Source: Bremerella sp. P1 (GTDB taxonomy: Bacteria; Planctomycetota; Planctomycetia; Pirellulales; Pirellulaceae). Taken from it: 64,000 nucleotides of DNA. A program made the position numbers and the translations under genes. The notes under the pieces were generated by a model. That model was given only the letters and a program-made list of their open reading frames with translations, did not search any database and was not told where the DNA came from. This document shows, piece by piece, positions 1 through 9,900 of this stretch (positions within the stretch are counted from its first letter, which is position 1; the number at the start of each line of letters is the position of its first letter). The stretch is taken from contig NZ_CP118164.1 in assembly GCF_028748185.1 (NCBI RefSeq), positions 1,054,001 through 1,118,000 of the forward strand, read 5' to 3'.

Positions 1-105
1 CTCGCGCCAGAAGTATTTAAAGGTTTGCCGCGCCTTTTCGGCGGCTTGTACCATTTCGGGGTCGTTGGCAGGCGTAAGGATGGCGGTCGATTCTTGATCG
101 GACAT
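1..105 (-). CDS. 5' end of a DUF2314-like protein (truncated by window edge)
   Basis: Only the first 35 codons lie inside the window; the frame is open to position 1. The ATG at 105 begins MSDQESTAILTPANDP and is followed by a charged stretch with the pattern AAEKARQTFKYFWRE. That spacing of Ala, Arg, Phe and Trp resembles the start of the DUF2314 (YegJ-like) domain, a small family of unknown function. The function is not known and the domain assignment is tentative because so little is visible. There is no signal peptide, so the product is probably cytoplasmic. Confidence 0.5.
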   Translation of the reverse strand, partial: MSDQESTAILTPANDPEMVQAAEKARQTFKYFWRE

Positions 106-222
106 GGTCGACGGGCCTCGTTGATAAGAAGAGAGAAGAGAGGAATTACGGCTCAGTTTATCGGAGCCACCTAGCGGTGCCAACTTTTTTATCGGGAACC
201 AGGAGAAGCGTCTTCGAACGAA

Positions 223-248
223 ACATGCCCACGCGAACGTGGGCATGT
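223..248 (-). terminator. Hairpin downstream of the Gly-rich secreted protein gene
   Basis: An 11-bp perfect inverted repeat (ACATGCCCACG, 4-nt loop, CGTGGGCATGT) lies 30 nt past the stop codon of the gene that ends at 278. Reading on the minus strand it is followed by a short T-rich tract (TTTCGTT), so it is a plausible but weak intrinsic terminator. Confidence 0.5.
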
Positions 249-277
249 TGTGTGATCGTGCTTCGCCAAATACTCCG

Positions 278-1945
278 CTAGAACGGCAACCCTTCGCCGG
301 AAGAGTCCTTGGAAGCGTCTCCGCTGTCATCCTGCTTGGCGTCTTTAGGTGGATCCATGCGAATCAACAAGTAATGCTTGGTGCTGGCCGTACCAAAGTG
401 AACCAGGACCGGCACCTCGTTCTTGGTGAGGTTATAGATCCCGGTCTCGAAGACCGTGGACGAATTATCCCCGACTGTGAACGCACAGCGCTGCGTCTTC
501 TTGTCGACCTTGCCTTGCACCAGGTACGACTTGTCGGTCGACGTGTTGTAGTACGATCCACTGATGATCCCATTGTGATCGACCGCCAACTGGATCACCC
601 GCGTCGGCTTCGGGTCTTCTTCACTGGTCGAAATCGCAAAGGTACCCAGCGGAAGGAACTTGTCGTCTTGGCTGTTATCGCCTTGCGTGCTGTCCTGCTG
701 GTTCGACTCGATATCCGAAGGCTGCACGGTCGCCAGGTCCATCGCCGACTGGGCGTATTGCTCCTGGGTGCCGACATCCTGACCATTGACGTAAACGGAA
801 TTGTCCTGATACACGACGTTGCCGCCGGCGCCGTAGTCGTAATAGATCGGTGCTCCCCAGCCGTAGTAAGGGAACCAGGCCGTCATGCGACCCCAGGTCA
901 CGCCGCCCCACCAATACCACCAGTCGTGATTGTGCCAATCGTGTTGGTAGTACCAGGGCCGAAGGTTCGGATGGTTGTGGCTCCACCAATCACTTCCCGG
1001 ACGATTCCAATTGAAGTGATTTTCGATGTTCTGGGTGATCTGCGGATGATTGTCGCTCCACCAGTTACCATCGATGTGGTTGTCGTGAATGTTCTGAAGC
1101 TTGTTACCGATGTTGCCGTTGTTTTGAAAGTTCTGCAGCTTGTTTTGCAGATTCGGATGGTCTTGGCCCCAGAAGTCATTCCCAGGCTTCGGACCATCGC
1201 CCCCTAACCACTTTTCGATTTGGTTGCCAGCGTTGGGATGATTCTGACTGAATGCACCACCGCCGGGCAGGCCCGAGCCTTTCGCCTTGTCGGCCCATTG
1301 CTCTAGCTTCGCGGCGCGGTCGGGATTGTTATCCAACCAACTGCTAAGCTTGTTCGCCCCAGCACTGCCGGGACCGACGATGTTACTGAGCTGATCATGA
1401 ATCTTGCTGGCAGCATCCGGCGGGAAGTTCGTACGAATACCACCGTCGGCTTTCGGACCACCTTGCAATCCGAGGAAGCTTTGCAGCTGCCCGGTCGAGG
1501 GTCGCCCACCGTTGGGCAGATGCGAAGTGAACGAAGGAAAGCCTGCGTGACTTTCGCCGATACCGGCCAAGCCGTCCCCAGCATGCAGCGACGAAGGATT
1601 CAGCGTGCCAGGGAAACGCCCCGCGACACCAGACGGAAGATTCAATCCACCTTGCGGCAAGTGAACGCCCGAGGGCAAATGAGCACCGCCAAAGTCTCCT
1701 CCCCCGAAGCCACCGGCACCGAGACCGCCACCGCCGAAGTTGCCACCCAGCCCTGCGCCGCCAGGACCACCGGGATGAAACCCACCTCCGGCCATCGCTC
1801 CGCCGCCATGGAATCCGCCGCTCAGGCCTCCCATTCCACCACCGTGGAATCCGCCACCGCCATGAAAGCCGATCGCGTAGGTTGTTGCAGGCAACAGGAC
1901 CGCCGCCACGACAGCCCAACACCAGGTCAAGATATTTCGCTTCAT
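278..1945 (-). CDS. Secreted Gly/His/Trp-rich repeat protein, function unknown
   Basis: 555 aa. A Sec signal peptide (MKRNILTWCWAVVAAVLLP..TTYA) is followed by a Gly-rich, His-containing low-complexity segment to about residue 130. Residues about 195-340 carry repeats of roughly 30 aa built around an N-H/N-P turn and an aromatic-ended helix (for example NNPDRAAKLEQW, QNHPNAGNQIEKW, QDHPNLQNKLQNF, DNHPQITQNIENHF). A Trp/Tyr-rich stretch follows (about 340-380), then a compact C-terminal domain (about 430-535) that looks like a beta-rich fold. The low-complexity start and repeated helices suggest a surface or extracellular structural protein. No catalytic motif is visible. It appears to be transcribed alone. 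Confidence 0.8.
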   Translation of the reverse strand: MKRNILTWCWAVVAAVLLPATTYAIGFHGGGGFHGGGMGGLSGGFHGGGAMAGGGFHPGGPGGAGLGGNFGGGGLGAGGFGGGDFGGAHLPSGVHLPQGGLNLPSGVAGRFPGTLNPSSLHAGDGLAGIGESHAGFPSFTSHLPNGGRPSTGQLQSFLGLQGGPKADGGIRTNFPPDAASKIHDQLSNIVGPGSAGANKLSSWLDNNPDRAAKLEQWADKAKGSGLPGGGAFSQNHPNAGNQIEKWLGGDGPKPGNDFWGQDHPNLQNKLQNFQNNGNIGNKLQNIHDNHIDGNWWSDNHPQITQNIENHFNWNRPGSDWWSHNHPNLRPWYYQHDWHNHDWWYWWGGVTWGRMTAWFPYYGWGAPIYYDYGAGGNVVYQDNSVYVNGQDVGTQEQYAQSAMDLATVQPSDIESNQQDSTQGDNSQDDKFLPLGTFAISTSEEDPKPTRVIQLAVDHNGIISGSYYNTSTDKSYLVQGKVDKKTQRCAFTVGDNSSTVFETGIYNLTKNEVPVLVHFGTASTKHYLLIRMDPPKDAKQDDSGDASKDSSGEGLPF

Positions 1946-1982
1946 CGAAATGTTCCCTTATGTCTCTTGTGTGCGTGAAGTC

Positions 1983-2933
1983 CTAGTTGCCGCGACGTGT
2001 GAGCTTGTCGGGACCACTTCCCGGCAGTGCCTGACCGTCGACTTCCATGTTCACCAGGCTCAGCTTCAATTCATTGGGCGAGACTTGCTCGATGACCTGG
2101 CTGTACGAAGCACGGCGACCGTCGACCAGCTTCACCACCATCGGACAACGCCAAGTCTTCGGTCCGGTTTGCTCGAAGGTCCCTTCGCCGAAGCTTCCGT
2201 CGCCGTCAAACTGCCAACAGCGGATCACGCTGTGTTCGCTATCCCAGCCGATAATTTGCATGCCTGACTGACTGAAGCCCTGGGGCGTGTTCATTTGATA
2301 TTGGCGAGCCAGGAAGTTGCCACCGTTAATCCAATGAACATGATTCGACACGACCGACTTCTCGCTGGCATCAACCCACGTCCCCACCAGCCAATCGAGC
2401 TGATGCAACGCACTGGGCGAAACCGCGGCAGCCGCTGGCACATCCATTTCCTCGACTTCGCTGATTAGCCACTGGTCGCCGTGCTTGGCCAACAGAGCCG
2501 ACAGACGCGAGAACGAAACCGACTTGTCGGTGTGCAAGAGCTGCGTCGAGCACTTCACGCTTGCAACGTTGGGGGCGATCTCGCGAAAAGAATTCACCGT
2601 GATGACCAACTTGGCCTGGGGATCGGTTTGAAAGAGCCCCTCGTAGGCGGCCAGAATTGCCGCACGCCCTTTCAGGCTGCCGGCCATCGACGTCTGACGA
2701 TGCACGGCATCTTCCTGCCAGAGATTAGCAATCGCTTTGGCATCGTGTTGATTGAAGGCCGTTTCAAACGTTTTGAAAGCCGCCTGAAGGTCTTTCTCGA
2801 GCGGGCTGCCTGCCGACTCGTTCGATTGGGCATGAACCGCTGCGCCAAACAGCAATAAAATCGAGCATGCCAGCAAACCACAGCCGAGCTTTCCGGCGAT
2901 ATGGCATCCGCTCGGCGAAGATAGAAACTTCAT
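1983..2933 (-). CDS. Secreted SnoaL-like (SgcJ/EcaC, DUF4440-type) protein
   Basis: 316 aa from the ATG at 2933, chosen because GGGGGACG precedes it at a suitable distance and it starts a clear signal peptide ending near AAVHAQ; an upstream in-frame start would add 18 residues. Residues about 40-165 match the SgcJ/EcaC/DUF4440 pattern of the NTF2-like fold (FETAFNQHDAKAIANLW, then LKGRAAILAAYEGLF). The second half (about 175-310), with LDWLVGTW and repeated Trp-containing strands, resembles a lipocalin-like beta-barrel. NTF2-like domains bind small ligands or act as hydrolases or isomerases; the substrate here cannot be told. It is separated by only 37 nt from the upstream end of the Gly-rich gene on the same strand. 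Confidence 0.8.
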   Translation of the reverse strand: MKFLSSPSGCHIAGKLGCGLLACSILLLFGAAVHAQSNESAGSPLEKDLQAAFKTFETAFNQHDAKAIANLWQEDAVHRQTSMAGSLKGRAAILAAYEGLFQTDPQAKLVITVNSFREIAPNVASVKCSTQLLHTDKSVSFSRLSALLAKHGDQWLISEVEEMDVPAAAAVSPSALHQLDWLVGTWVDASEKSVVSNHVHWINGGNFLARQYQMNTPQGFSQSGMQIIGWDSEHSVIRCWQFDGDGSFGEGTFEQTGPKTWRCPMVVKLVDGRRASYSQVIEQVSPNELKLSLVNMEVDGQALPGSGPDKLTRRGN

Positions 2934-3078
2934 CCGACGTCCCCCGTTCTCTATGAGATGACTGTGCCCCGTTATTAGGTGTTTCACCCAGAATTATAGG
3001 TGGTGTTTTTTGGGGGTCGCAACAAAAGGATCGAGAGAATTAGCAGAGAAGCGAGTTTTCACCGGAGTTTCACAACAT

Positions 3079-4203
3079 TTACATTGGCAGAAGATAGTAC
3101 ATCAACGCTTTAATCCGAACGGTGACGGTGCTAATCACTTGAAACGGCTTCCCTTTGCTGGTGTAGATTGTGGCCATACCGGCGGTTCCGATGGGAAGCT
3201 CTTTCGCAAACTCCTTGTCGTCGAGGTCGATCTTCACGGCAAACTTTCCACTGGAATGCACACTCGAAACGTCAATCAGCTTCCCTGAAGTGAGGAACTG
3301 CCCTTCGCCGCTACCTTGGATAACTCGATCTACCGTGCCGCCATAAACCTGACCGGGATGGTTTTTAAAGACCACTTCGACGCGATCGCCTTGATCAACG
3401 TTCGTCAGTACGTTCTGGCTGAACACTCCCACGACAGTGACATCGCTCATGTCGACGAATGATCCCATCGGAGCCATCGGCAGTGGCACGGCCATCGCGC
3501 CTTCGCGAACTTGCCAATTCGTAATGAAACCATCAGCCGGCGCATACACGGTGCACTGCGCGAGATCGAATTCAGCCGTATCGAGCTTGGCTTTGGCAAC
3601 TCCTACTTGTTGCTCGGCCGTTTGCAAGGTTAACGTGGCGACTTCCTTGGCCGCATTGGCCTTATCGACACCTGCTTCTGCGGCAACGACCTTCGCTCGC
3701 AGTTCAGTCAGTTCCAGGGCACTCACCGCGCCTGGCGAACGCTGGTTCGCATCTTCCTTCGCAGCCAGGTCGGCTTTGGCTGCCTCGCGACTGGCGGTTG
3801 CTTCTTGAATCGTGGCGTCAGCAACTTTGAGTCCGGCAATCAATTGCTCTACCGTTTTCTCGGCAGCACGCAGATCCCCTTCGCTCTGATTCACAGCGAA
3901 CTGGTATTGGTCCTTTTGAATCTCGAATAGAACGTCTTTTCCCTTCGTCAGTGGAACATTGGGTTTGGCAGCGAGCTTGGTAATGGGGCCTTTGACCTGT
4001 GGAACGATCTGAATCGTATACCGCGAAACAACCAACTGGCTGGAAGTCGGTGCAGAGAATTGCCAAATGATCACAATCGCTCCCACCGCAACGATTCCGA
4101 TGACGGAACACACAGCCAAGTTCACAGGCGTTGGCTTGACCTTCATCTTCATATAGAAGAGCCAAATCCCCGCCGCATACAAAATGACAAACAAGGCAAT
4201 CAT
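3079..4203 (-). CDS. HlyD-family membrane fusion protein (YiaV-like)
   Basis: 374 aa, starting at the ATG at 4203 (MIALFVILYAAGIWLF), which opens directly into the first of two N-terminal membrane segments (about residues 1-20 and 28-50). Then comes a biotinyl-lipoyl-like half (VSRYTIQIVPQVKGPI), a long Ala/Glu-rich coiled-coil hairpin (about 105-210), the second lipoyl half (CTVYAPADGFITNWQVREG) and a beta-barrel with GQVYGGTVDRV. This is the full architecture of a periplasmic adaptor of the HlyD/EmrA type. The gene lies 33 nt downstream of a DUF3302 gene. E. coli has the same two families side by side as yiaW and yiaV, which supports a joint role at the envelope. The transported substrate is unknown. 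Confidence 0.88.
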   Translation of the reverse strand: MIALFVILYAAGIWLFYMKMKVKPTPVNLAVCSVIGIVAVGAIVIIWQFSAPTSSQLVVSRYTIQIVPQVKGPITKLAAKPNVPLTKGKDVLFEIQKDQYQFAVNQSEGDLRAAEKTVEQLIAGLKVADATIQEATASREAAKADLAAKEDANQRSPGAVSALELTELRAKVVAAEAGVDKANAAKEVATLTLQTAEQQVGVAKAKLDTAEFDLAQCTVYAPADGFITNWQVREGAMAVPLPMAPMGSFVDMSDVTVVGVFSQNVLTNVDQGDRVEVVFKNHPGQVYGGTVDRVIQGSGEGQFLTSGKLIDVSSVHSSGKFAVKIDLDDKEFAKELPIGTAGMATIYTSKGKPFQVISTVTVRIKALMYYLLPM

Positions 4204-4236
4204 CGTGCACCTATCTTTGACATGGGGCAAGCGACC

Positions 4237-4551
4237 TTAAGCCGACGCACTTTTAAGGGAATCGAGTTCGGCCTGAAGTTCGGCCACTTGTTTACGGAGC
4301 GTCTCAACTTCACTACCCTCTGCCGGGGTTGAATTACCGAAGGGAATAAACGCCCACACAAACGCGACCGGCCAGAGAACCCCACCCAGGGCTAACCCAA
4401 TCCAACTGGCTGCGTTGATGGCGTCGACGTGAGGATGATTTCGCCCTTGGGCAATGCGGCCAGGAAGCGACCCGAGAAAGGCAATCGCCGCAACGATCAC
4501 AAAAAACAGAATCGCGATAACGAAACAGGCGAACAGCGAGGCAATGTCCAT
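4237..4551 (-). CDS. DUF3302 inner-membrane protein (YiaW-like)
   Basis: 104 aa from the ATG at 4551 (MDIASLFACFVIAILFF); the frame could begin 12 codons earlier. There are two membrane helices (about residues 5-28 and 46-68). Between them is the family signature RNHPHVDAINAASW followed by a WP pair (GGVLWPVAFVWAF), as in E. coli YiaW. The tail from about residue 80 is a short coiled coil (VETLRKQVAELQAELDSL), which is unusual for the family and might contact the coiled-coil hairpin of the adaptor encoded immediately downstream. The family has no established biochemical function. Confidence 0.82.
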   Translation of the reverse strand: MDIASLFACFVIAILFFVIVAAIAFLGSLPGRIAQGRNHPHVDAINAASWIGLALGGVLWPVAFVWAFIPFGNSTPAEGSEVETLRKQVAELQAELDSLKSASA

Positions 4552-4749
4552 AATCCCTATTCCTGAAGTCAACCGGAAGGCTTCCATGAGTCAATCGAAC
4601 TCGACTGTCAGTCTAGCAATTGGTATTTCGAGCGTCATGGTTTTTCCCACAATTGATTTCGCCTTGACTTAGTCGCTGGTATCCTCATTAAGATCAAACT
4701 AAGCTGATGATGCCCCGCGAAATTCCCGCACTCCATCTTGAGATCCACC

Positions 4750-5523
4750 ATGGCAACGAAGGACTTCGGCGCGATTGAAACCGACTACGCGTTTTTCATG
4801 TCGAATGCCACCGAGGCAAAAAGTGACGTCGAGGAATACGCTCGACAACTCAACGGATTTGCCGAGGGACGAGAGCTGATTCACCTGCTCGACTTTGGCT
4901 GCGGCACCGGCGAGTTCAGTCGGCAACTGCTCGAAACCCTGGCCTGGCCGAAGGAGTCGTTGTACCTGACCCTCTTCGAGCCGGTTGACCATCAACAAGA
5001 GATCGCGGCCCGCCGGTTGTGCCGCTTCAGCGATCATGCGATCGCCAGCTTGGGAGAAGCCTCGTTCGATCAGCGACCGACCTTCGATGTGATAGTTTCC
5101 AATCACGTGTTGTACTACGCCGAGAATCTTACCCAGACGATCGAACAACTCTTAGAACGCCTGCACGCGGAAGGCAGAATGCTGTTGGCGATGGCCGGGC
5201 ATGAGAACGCGTTGATCAAGCTGTGGAAAGTCGGGTTTGACCTTCTCAACCAGCCGATTCCTTTTTACATCGCCGAGGACGTCGCGGCGGTACTTGCGGA
5301 CCACAATGTCAGCGTGAGCACGTCTCCGTCGCATTACCAACTTCGCTTTCCTGACAGCGAAGAGAACCGCTGGAAGATCCTGCGGTTCCTATTCGACGAC
5401 TACCTGCGACAGATGCCACGCGAGCAGCTGCTACGGGAGTTCGACCAGTACGTTCAAGACGATCACATCGAGATCAACACCTTCAGCGACCACTTCGTCG
5501 TGCAGCTAAATCCGGCAACGTAG
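4750..5523 (+). CDS. Class I SAM-dependent methyltransferase
   Basis: 257 aa from the ATG at 4750; a TTG 12 nt upstream is an alternative start. Motif I of Rossmann-type methyltransferases is clear (LLDFGCGTGEFSRQLL, about residues 45-60). It is followed by an acidic end of strand 2 (LTLFEPVD), a motif IV region (FDVIVSNHVLYYAENL) and motif V/VI (LERLHAEGRMLLAMAG). The C-terminal third is helical with no second known domain. The methyl acceptor cannot be deduced. The gene is convergent with the DUF1501 gene (3-nt gap) and divergent from the DUF3302/HlyD pair. Confidence 0.85.
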   Translation: MATKDFGAIETDYAFFMSNATEAKSDVEEYARQLNGFAEGRELIHLLDFGCGTGEFSRQLLETLAWPKESLYLTLFEPVDHQQEIAARRLCRFSDHAIASLGEASFDQRPTFDVIVSNHVLYYAENLTQTIEQLLERLHAEGRMLLAMAGHENALIKLWKVGFDLLNQPIPFYIAEDVAAVLADHNVSVSTSPSHYQLRFPDSEENRWKILRFLFDDYLRQMPREQLLREFDQYVQDDHIEINTFSDHFVVQLNPAT

Positions 5524-5526
5524 GCG

Positions 5527-6954
5527 TTAGCTCAACAGCTGTTCGACTGGATGATGCTCTTCCACGCCGGTCAGCTTGAAATTCAGTCCACGGTGTCGGA
5601 ACGTCAGCTTGTTGTGGTCGATGCCCAGGCACTTCAGAATCGTTGCCTGGACGTCATGCACGTGTACCTGGTCCTCGACGACATTGAACCCGAGTTCATC
5701 CGTCTTGCCCATCGAAAACCCTGGCTTGATGCCGCCGCCAGCGAACCACATGGTGAATGCTTGCGGGTGATGATCGCGGCCCTTGCTTCGGCCTAGTGCC
5801 GCACTGGCTTCGACCATCGGCGTACGACCAAACTCGCCCCCCCAAACAATCAGCGTTTCATCCAACATGCCGCGGCGGCGAAGATCTTCGACCAGCGCCG
5901 CACAGGCCTGATCGGTTTGCTTGGCCTGACCGCGAATGCCTCCTTCGACGTTGCTGTGATGATCCCAGCCGGCATGGTAAACCTGCACGAAGCGGACACC
6001 CCGCTCGGCCAGTCGGCGGGCCATCAAACAGTTCGTCGCAAAGTCATTCTTCGACTCGCCTGGATTTACTCCGTACAGGTCGAGTGTCTCTTTCGACTCT
6101 TGAGAATAGTCCATCAGCTCGGGTGCCCGCGACTGCATGCGGAACGCCATTTCGTACGCTTCCATGCGTGTGCGAATCTCGGGATCGCCGATCCCTTCCA
6201 ACTGTTTACCGTTGAGTTGATGGATCAAGTCGAGCGAGTCACGCTGGGCTTTTTGATCGTAGCCAGGCGGATTGGAAACGTTCAAGATCGGCTGACCTTG
6301 ACCGCGAAACGGCACGCCTTGATGGACCGACGGCAAAAAGCCAGCGTTCCACATCGCCGCGCCACCACTCAAACTACCGCCACTTTTTAGCACGACAAAC
6401 GACGGCAAGTCATCCGCTTCACTCCCCAGCCCATAGCTGAGCCACGAGCCCATGCTCGGACGGCCCGGCACACCATTACCGGTATTACAAAACAGCTGAG
6501 CCGGCGAGTGATTGAAATGGTCGGTGTGGACTGAACGCACGATCGCGATGTCATCGACCACCTTGGCCAGGCCCGGCAGCACTTCCGAAATCTCGGCACC
6601 ACACTGACCATGCTTGGCAAACTTAAACCGTGGACCAAGCACCGCCGCATCCGGCTGAATGAACGCATAACGCTGGCCATCGATGACCGACGGGGGAATT
6701 GGCTTCCCTTCCATCTCGGCCAGTTTCGGCTTGTAGTCGAACAGCTCCAGCTGGCTCGGCGCACCGGCCATGAACAGGTAGATCACCCGCTTGGCCTTCG
6801 CCGGGAAGTGGGTTGGTTTGGGCGCGAAGGGGCTACCATCTTCTGCCACGGCTTCATTCGACTGAGCCAACAGCGATGCCAAGGCAATCTTGCCGAGTCC
6901 TACTCCGCAATTGCGAAAGAAATGCCGTCGCGTTTGTTCTTGTAGCCAGTTCAT
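5527..6954 (-). CDS. DUF1501 protein with Tat signal
   Basis: 475 aa. The N-terminus has a twin-arginine export motif (RRHFFRNC) and a short hydrophobic stretch. The body has the DUF1501 features typical of planctomycetes: FMAGAPSQLELFDYKP near the start, metal-site-like GRPSMGSWLSYGLG, VYHAGWDHHSNVEGG, and WGGEFGRTP toward the end. DUF1501 belongs to the alkaline phosphatase/sulfatase superfamily, but its natural substrates are not established. It starts 15 nt after the stop of the PSD1 gene, so the two are almost certainly one operon. In planctomycetes these two families are commonly found as adjacent pairs and are usually thought to act on polymers in the periplasm. Confidence 0.92.
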   Translation of the reverse strand: MNWLQEQTRRHFFRNCGVGLGKIALASLLAQSNEAVAEDGSPFAPKPTHFPAKAKRVIYLFMAGAPSQLELFDYKPKLAEMEGKPIPPSVIDGQRYAFIQPDAAVLGPRFKFAKHGQCGAEISEVLPGLAKVVDDIAIVRSVHTDHFNHSPAQLFCNTGNGVPGRPSMGSWLSYGLGSEADDLPSFVVLKSGGSLSGGAAMWNAGFLPSVHQGVPFRGQGQPILNVSNPPGYDQKAQRDSLDLIHQLNGKQLEGIGDPEIRTRMEAYEMAFRMQSRAPELMDYSQESKETLDLYGVNPGESKNDFATNCLMARRLAERGVRFVQVYHAGWDHHSNVEGGIRGQAKQTDQACAALVEDLRRRGMLDETLIVWGGEFGRTPMVEASAALGRSKGRDHHPQAFTMWFAGGGIKPGFSMGKTDELGFNVVEDQVHVHDVQATILKCLGIDHNKLTFRHRGLNFKLTGVEEHHPVEQLLS

Positions 6955-6969
6955 AGGGCGTTTGATTTC

Positions 6970-9900
6970 TTAAGGTTTGGTAACAGCTTCATCCAGGTTC
7001 ATCAGCGAGCGAGCCACCATGACCCAGGCGGCCTGCTCGGGCGAACTCGACTCCTGCGAGGCAATGACCTTGACGTCAAGCTCGCCGTTTTGCAAACGCG
7101 CAAGCTGTTGGTTTCGATACGCAAGGATCGCTTTCAACTCGTCTGCTTCCGGAGGCCGCGTCAGCAGTCGGCGGAAAATATTCTCGGCGATCGCTTCGGG
7201 CGTAGAAGCCTCTTGCTGGGCGGCCGCTGCCATTGCCTGAGCCAATTCGATGTACATGGCATCATTCAGCAGCGTCAGCGCTTGCAGCGGAGTGTTGCTG
7301 CGGTCTCGCTTAGCCGTACACACCTCACCGCTAGGAGCGTCAAACACGGCAAACGCCGCGAAAGGAGTGGTGCGTTTGCTGAACGTGTAAATCGAGCGGC
7401 GATATCGATCGTTGCCGGTCGATGGCTTCCACTTGAAATTTCCATAGGCCAGCGCGGTCACGCTATCGGGCTGCGGCGGATAGACGCCAGGGCCGAACAT
7501 TTCGCCAGAGAACTTACCGCTGGCCTTGAGCATCACGTCTCGGACGATTTCGGCATCGACGCGGAACCGAGGCCCTCGTGCGAGCAGCCGGTTTCCCGAA
7601 TCGATTTCGCGAAGCTCCGGCGAAGCATCTGCCGTCTGACGGTAGGTCGAGCTGAGCACGATCTTGCGATGCAATGCTTTCATCGACCAACCGTTTTCCA
7701 TCAGCGAGCAGGCCAGGTAATCCAGCAGCTCCGGATGCGTCGGCGGATCAGACTGGGTACCGAAGTCTCCACTGCTTTCCGCGAGCCCCCGGCCAAAAAA
7801 TGCCTGCCACGTTCGGTTGGCCACAACCCGGGCCGTCAACGGATTCTCTTCACTGACCAGCCACCGCGCCAGTTCCAACCGAGTGCGGGGACCTTCGGAC
7901 GAATCATCGCCGAGGAACTCTGGCACGCGCGGTGTAACGGCTTCCTTCGGGCTCAAGTACTCGCCACGATGATGCAGGAAGGTCGGACGCGGGTTATCCG
8001 TAGGTCGTTCTTGCATCACAAGCGTGGTCGGAAACGCAGGCATTCTCTTCCGCAAATCATCAATTGGCTTGCGGGCATCAGCCAGTTCCGGAGCGACCGA
8101 AAGATAGTAGTGATTGATTTGTTCTTGCTGTTCCGGCGAAAGCTCTTCGGGAGACATAGCAAGCAACGTTTCCACTTCGACTGGCATCTGCTTGGCCGAT
8201 ACCTGTCGATCGGCCGATGCGGCCGACACGCGGAATCTTCCGAGGCTGGCCGCAAAGTGGCGCTCGAACAGGAGCTCTACCTTCAGCTCGTCTGCCTTGG
8301 TGATCGGCTGCGGCAAATTGACGACCAACTGATGCGACTCGCCTTCGCGCTGGGCAGTCGACCATCCGGTCGAACCATTCCCATCCAGCACATTGGCCGC
8401 GTCGGCGTTGCCGCTGCCGATGCTGATCTTGCCGTAGCTATGCGAGGCCCCGTCCAGCTTGACTGGCTGACCGTCGAACTTGGCCGACAGCTCACTGAGG
8501 AAGAAGTCCCCTTCGCGGCCTTCATAATAGGCACGACCTGGGCCGCCGGCCGGCAAGCGTGGGTCGGCCATGACCTCCAGCCGTAGCGCCGTCAGCGGCA
8601 ATTGGCTTTCATCAATCGCGTAGGTCAACGTGAACACGTCGCGTTTAGTAATATCGCCACTGGAAAGAATCGAGTGATCAGGAAGCGACTCGAGCTTCGG
8701 CAAGTTGCTTTCCAGCTTGGTGGCCGCCAGGGGCTGCCACGGGGCGACCTGCTTGCGGGCATCGGCGAGCCAAGCCGAACGCTTGGCCTGCAGGTTCGCT
8801 TGTCGACGTTCTTGCTCGTCTCCCTCGCCTTCGGCCGGTGGAAACTGGCTGGCCAGCTCGGCCGTGAGCTTGTCGACCTGCCTGGTCAACTCTTCACGGC
8901 GATTGAGGACGTCGGCCGATTGAATCCGCAGGTCTGGCTCGTCCGCGTTGTTGAGCAATGCCATGAACGAGTAATAGTCGGTGTGCGTGATCGGATCGTA
9001 CTTGTGCGTGTGGCACTGAGCACAACCGACTGTCAGGCCCAGCCAAACGGTCCCGGTTGTAGCGACGCGGTCGACCATGGCATAGAAGCGGTACTCAAGC
9101 GGATCGATGCCCCCTTCTTCGTTGAGCATCGTATTGCGATGAAAGCCGGTAGCGATCTTTTGGCTTTGGGTCGCATCCGGCAACATGTCGCCGGCGATCT
9201 GCTCGATCGTAAACTGATCAAACGGCATGTCATCGTTGATCGCCCGAATGACCCAGTCTCGATAAGGCCAGATCGAACGAGGACGATCTTTCTCGTAGCC
9301 GTTAGTATCGGAGTAGCGAGCCAGGTCCAACCACTCGCGGGCCCAGCGTTCGCCATAATGCTTCGAAGCCAACAACCGATCGACGAGTTTCTCGTAAGCT
9401 TGAGGGTCTTGATCGTTGACAAATGCGTCGGCCTCGGCTGGTGTGGGTGGCAAGCCGATCAGGTCCAAGTAGACGCGGCGAACCAAGGCGTACTTATCCG
9501 CGTCCGGCGATGGCTTCAGGCCATCCCTTTCCAGACGAGCCAGCACGAACCGGTCGATATCATCGCGTGGCCACTTCGCATCGGAAACCTCCGGCACCGG
9601 TGGCTTCTCAGGCGGGACAAACGCCCAGTGCTCGGCATAGGGGGCTCCCTCTTGAATCCACTTGCGAAACTTTTCTTTCTGCTCGGCCGTCAGCGTGTCG
9701 TTGGTATGTGGCGGAGGCATCTGCAGCTCGGGATCATCGGTCAGGATACGCTCGAGCAGCAAACTCTCGTCCGGCGAGTTGGGCACGATGGCCCCATAAT
9801 CGATCGCGGCGTCCCGCTCGTCCAACCGCAGGTCGGCCTCGCGGTGCGACTCGTCAGGGCCATGACATGCAAAGCAGCGGGCAGCAAAGATTGGGCGGAT

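Noticed and set aside
239-1207. 322-codon plus-strand frame
   Set aside because: Antisense to the Gly-rich secreted protein; its composition (Val/Ile/Arg-rich) is the mirror of that gene's repeats.
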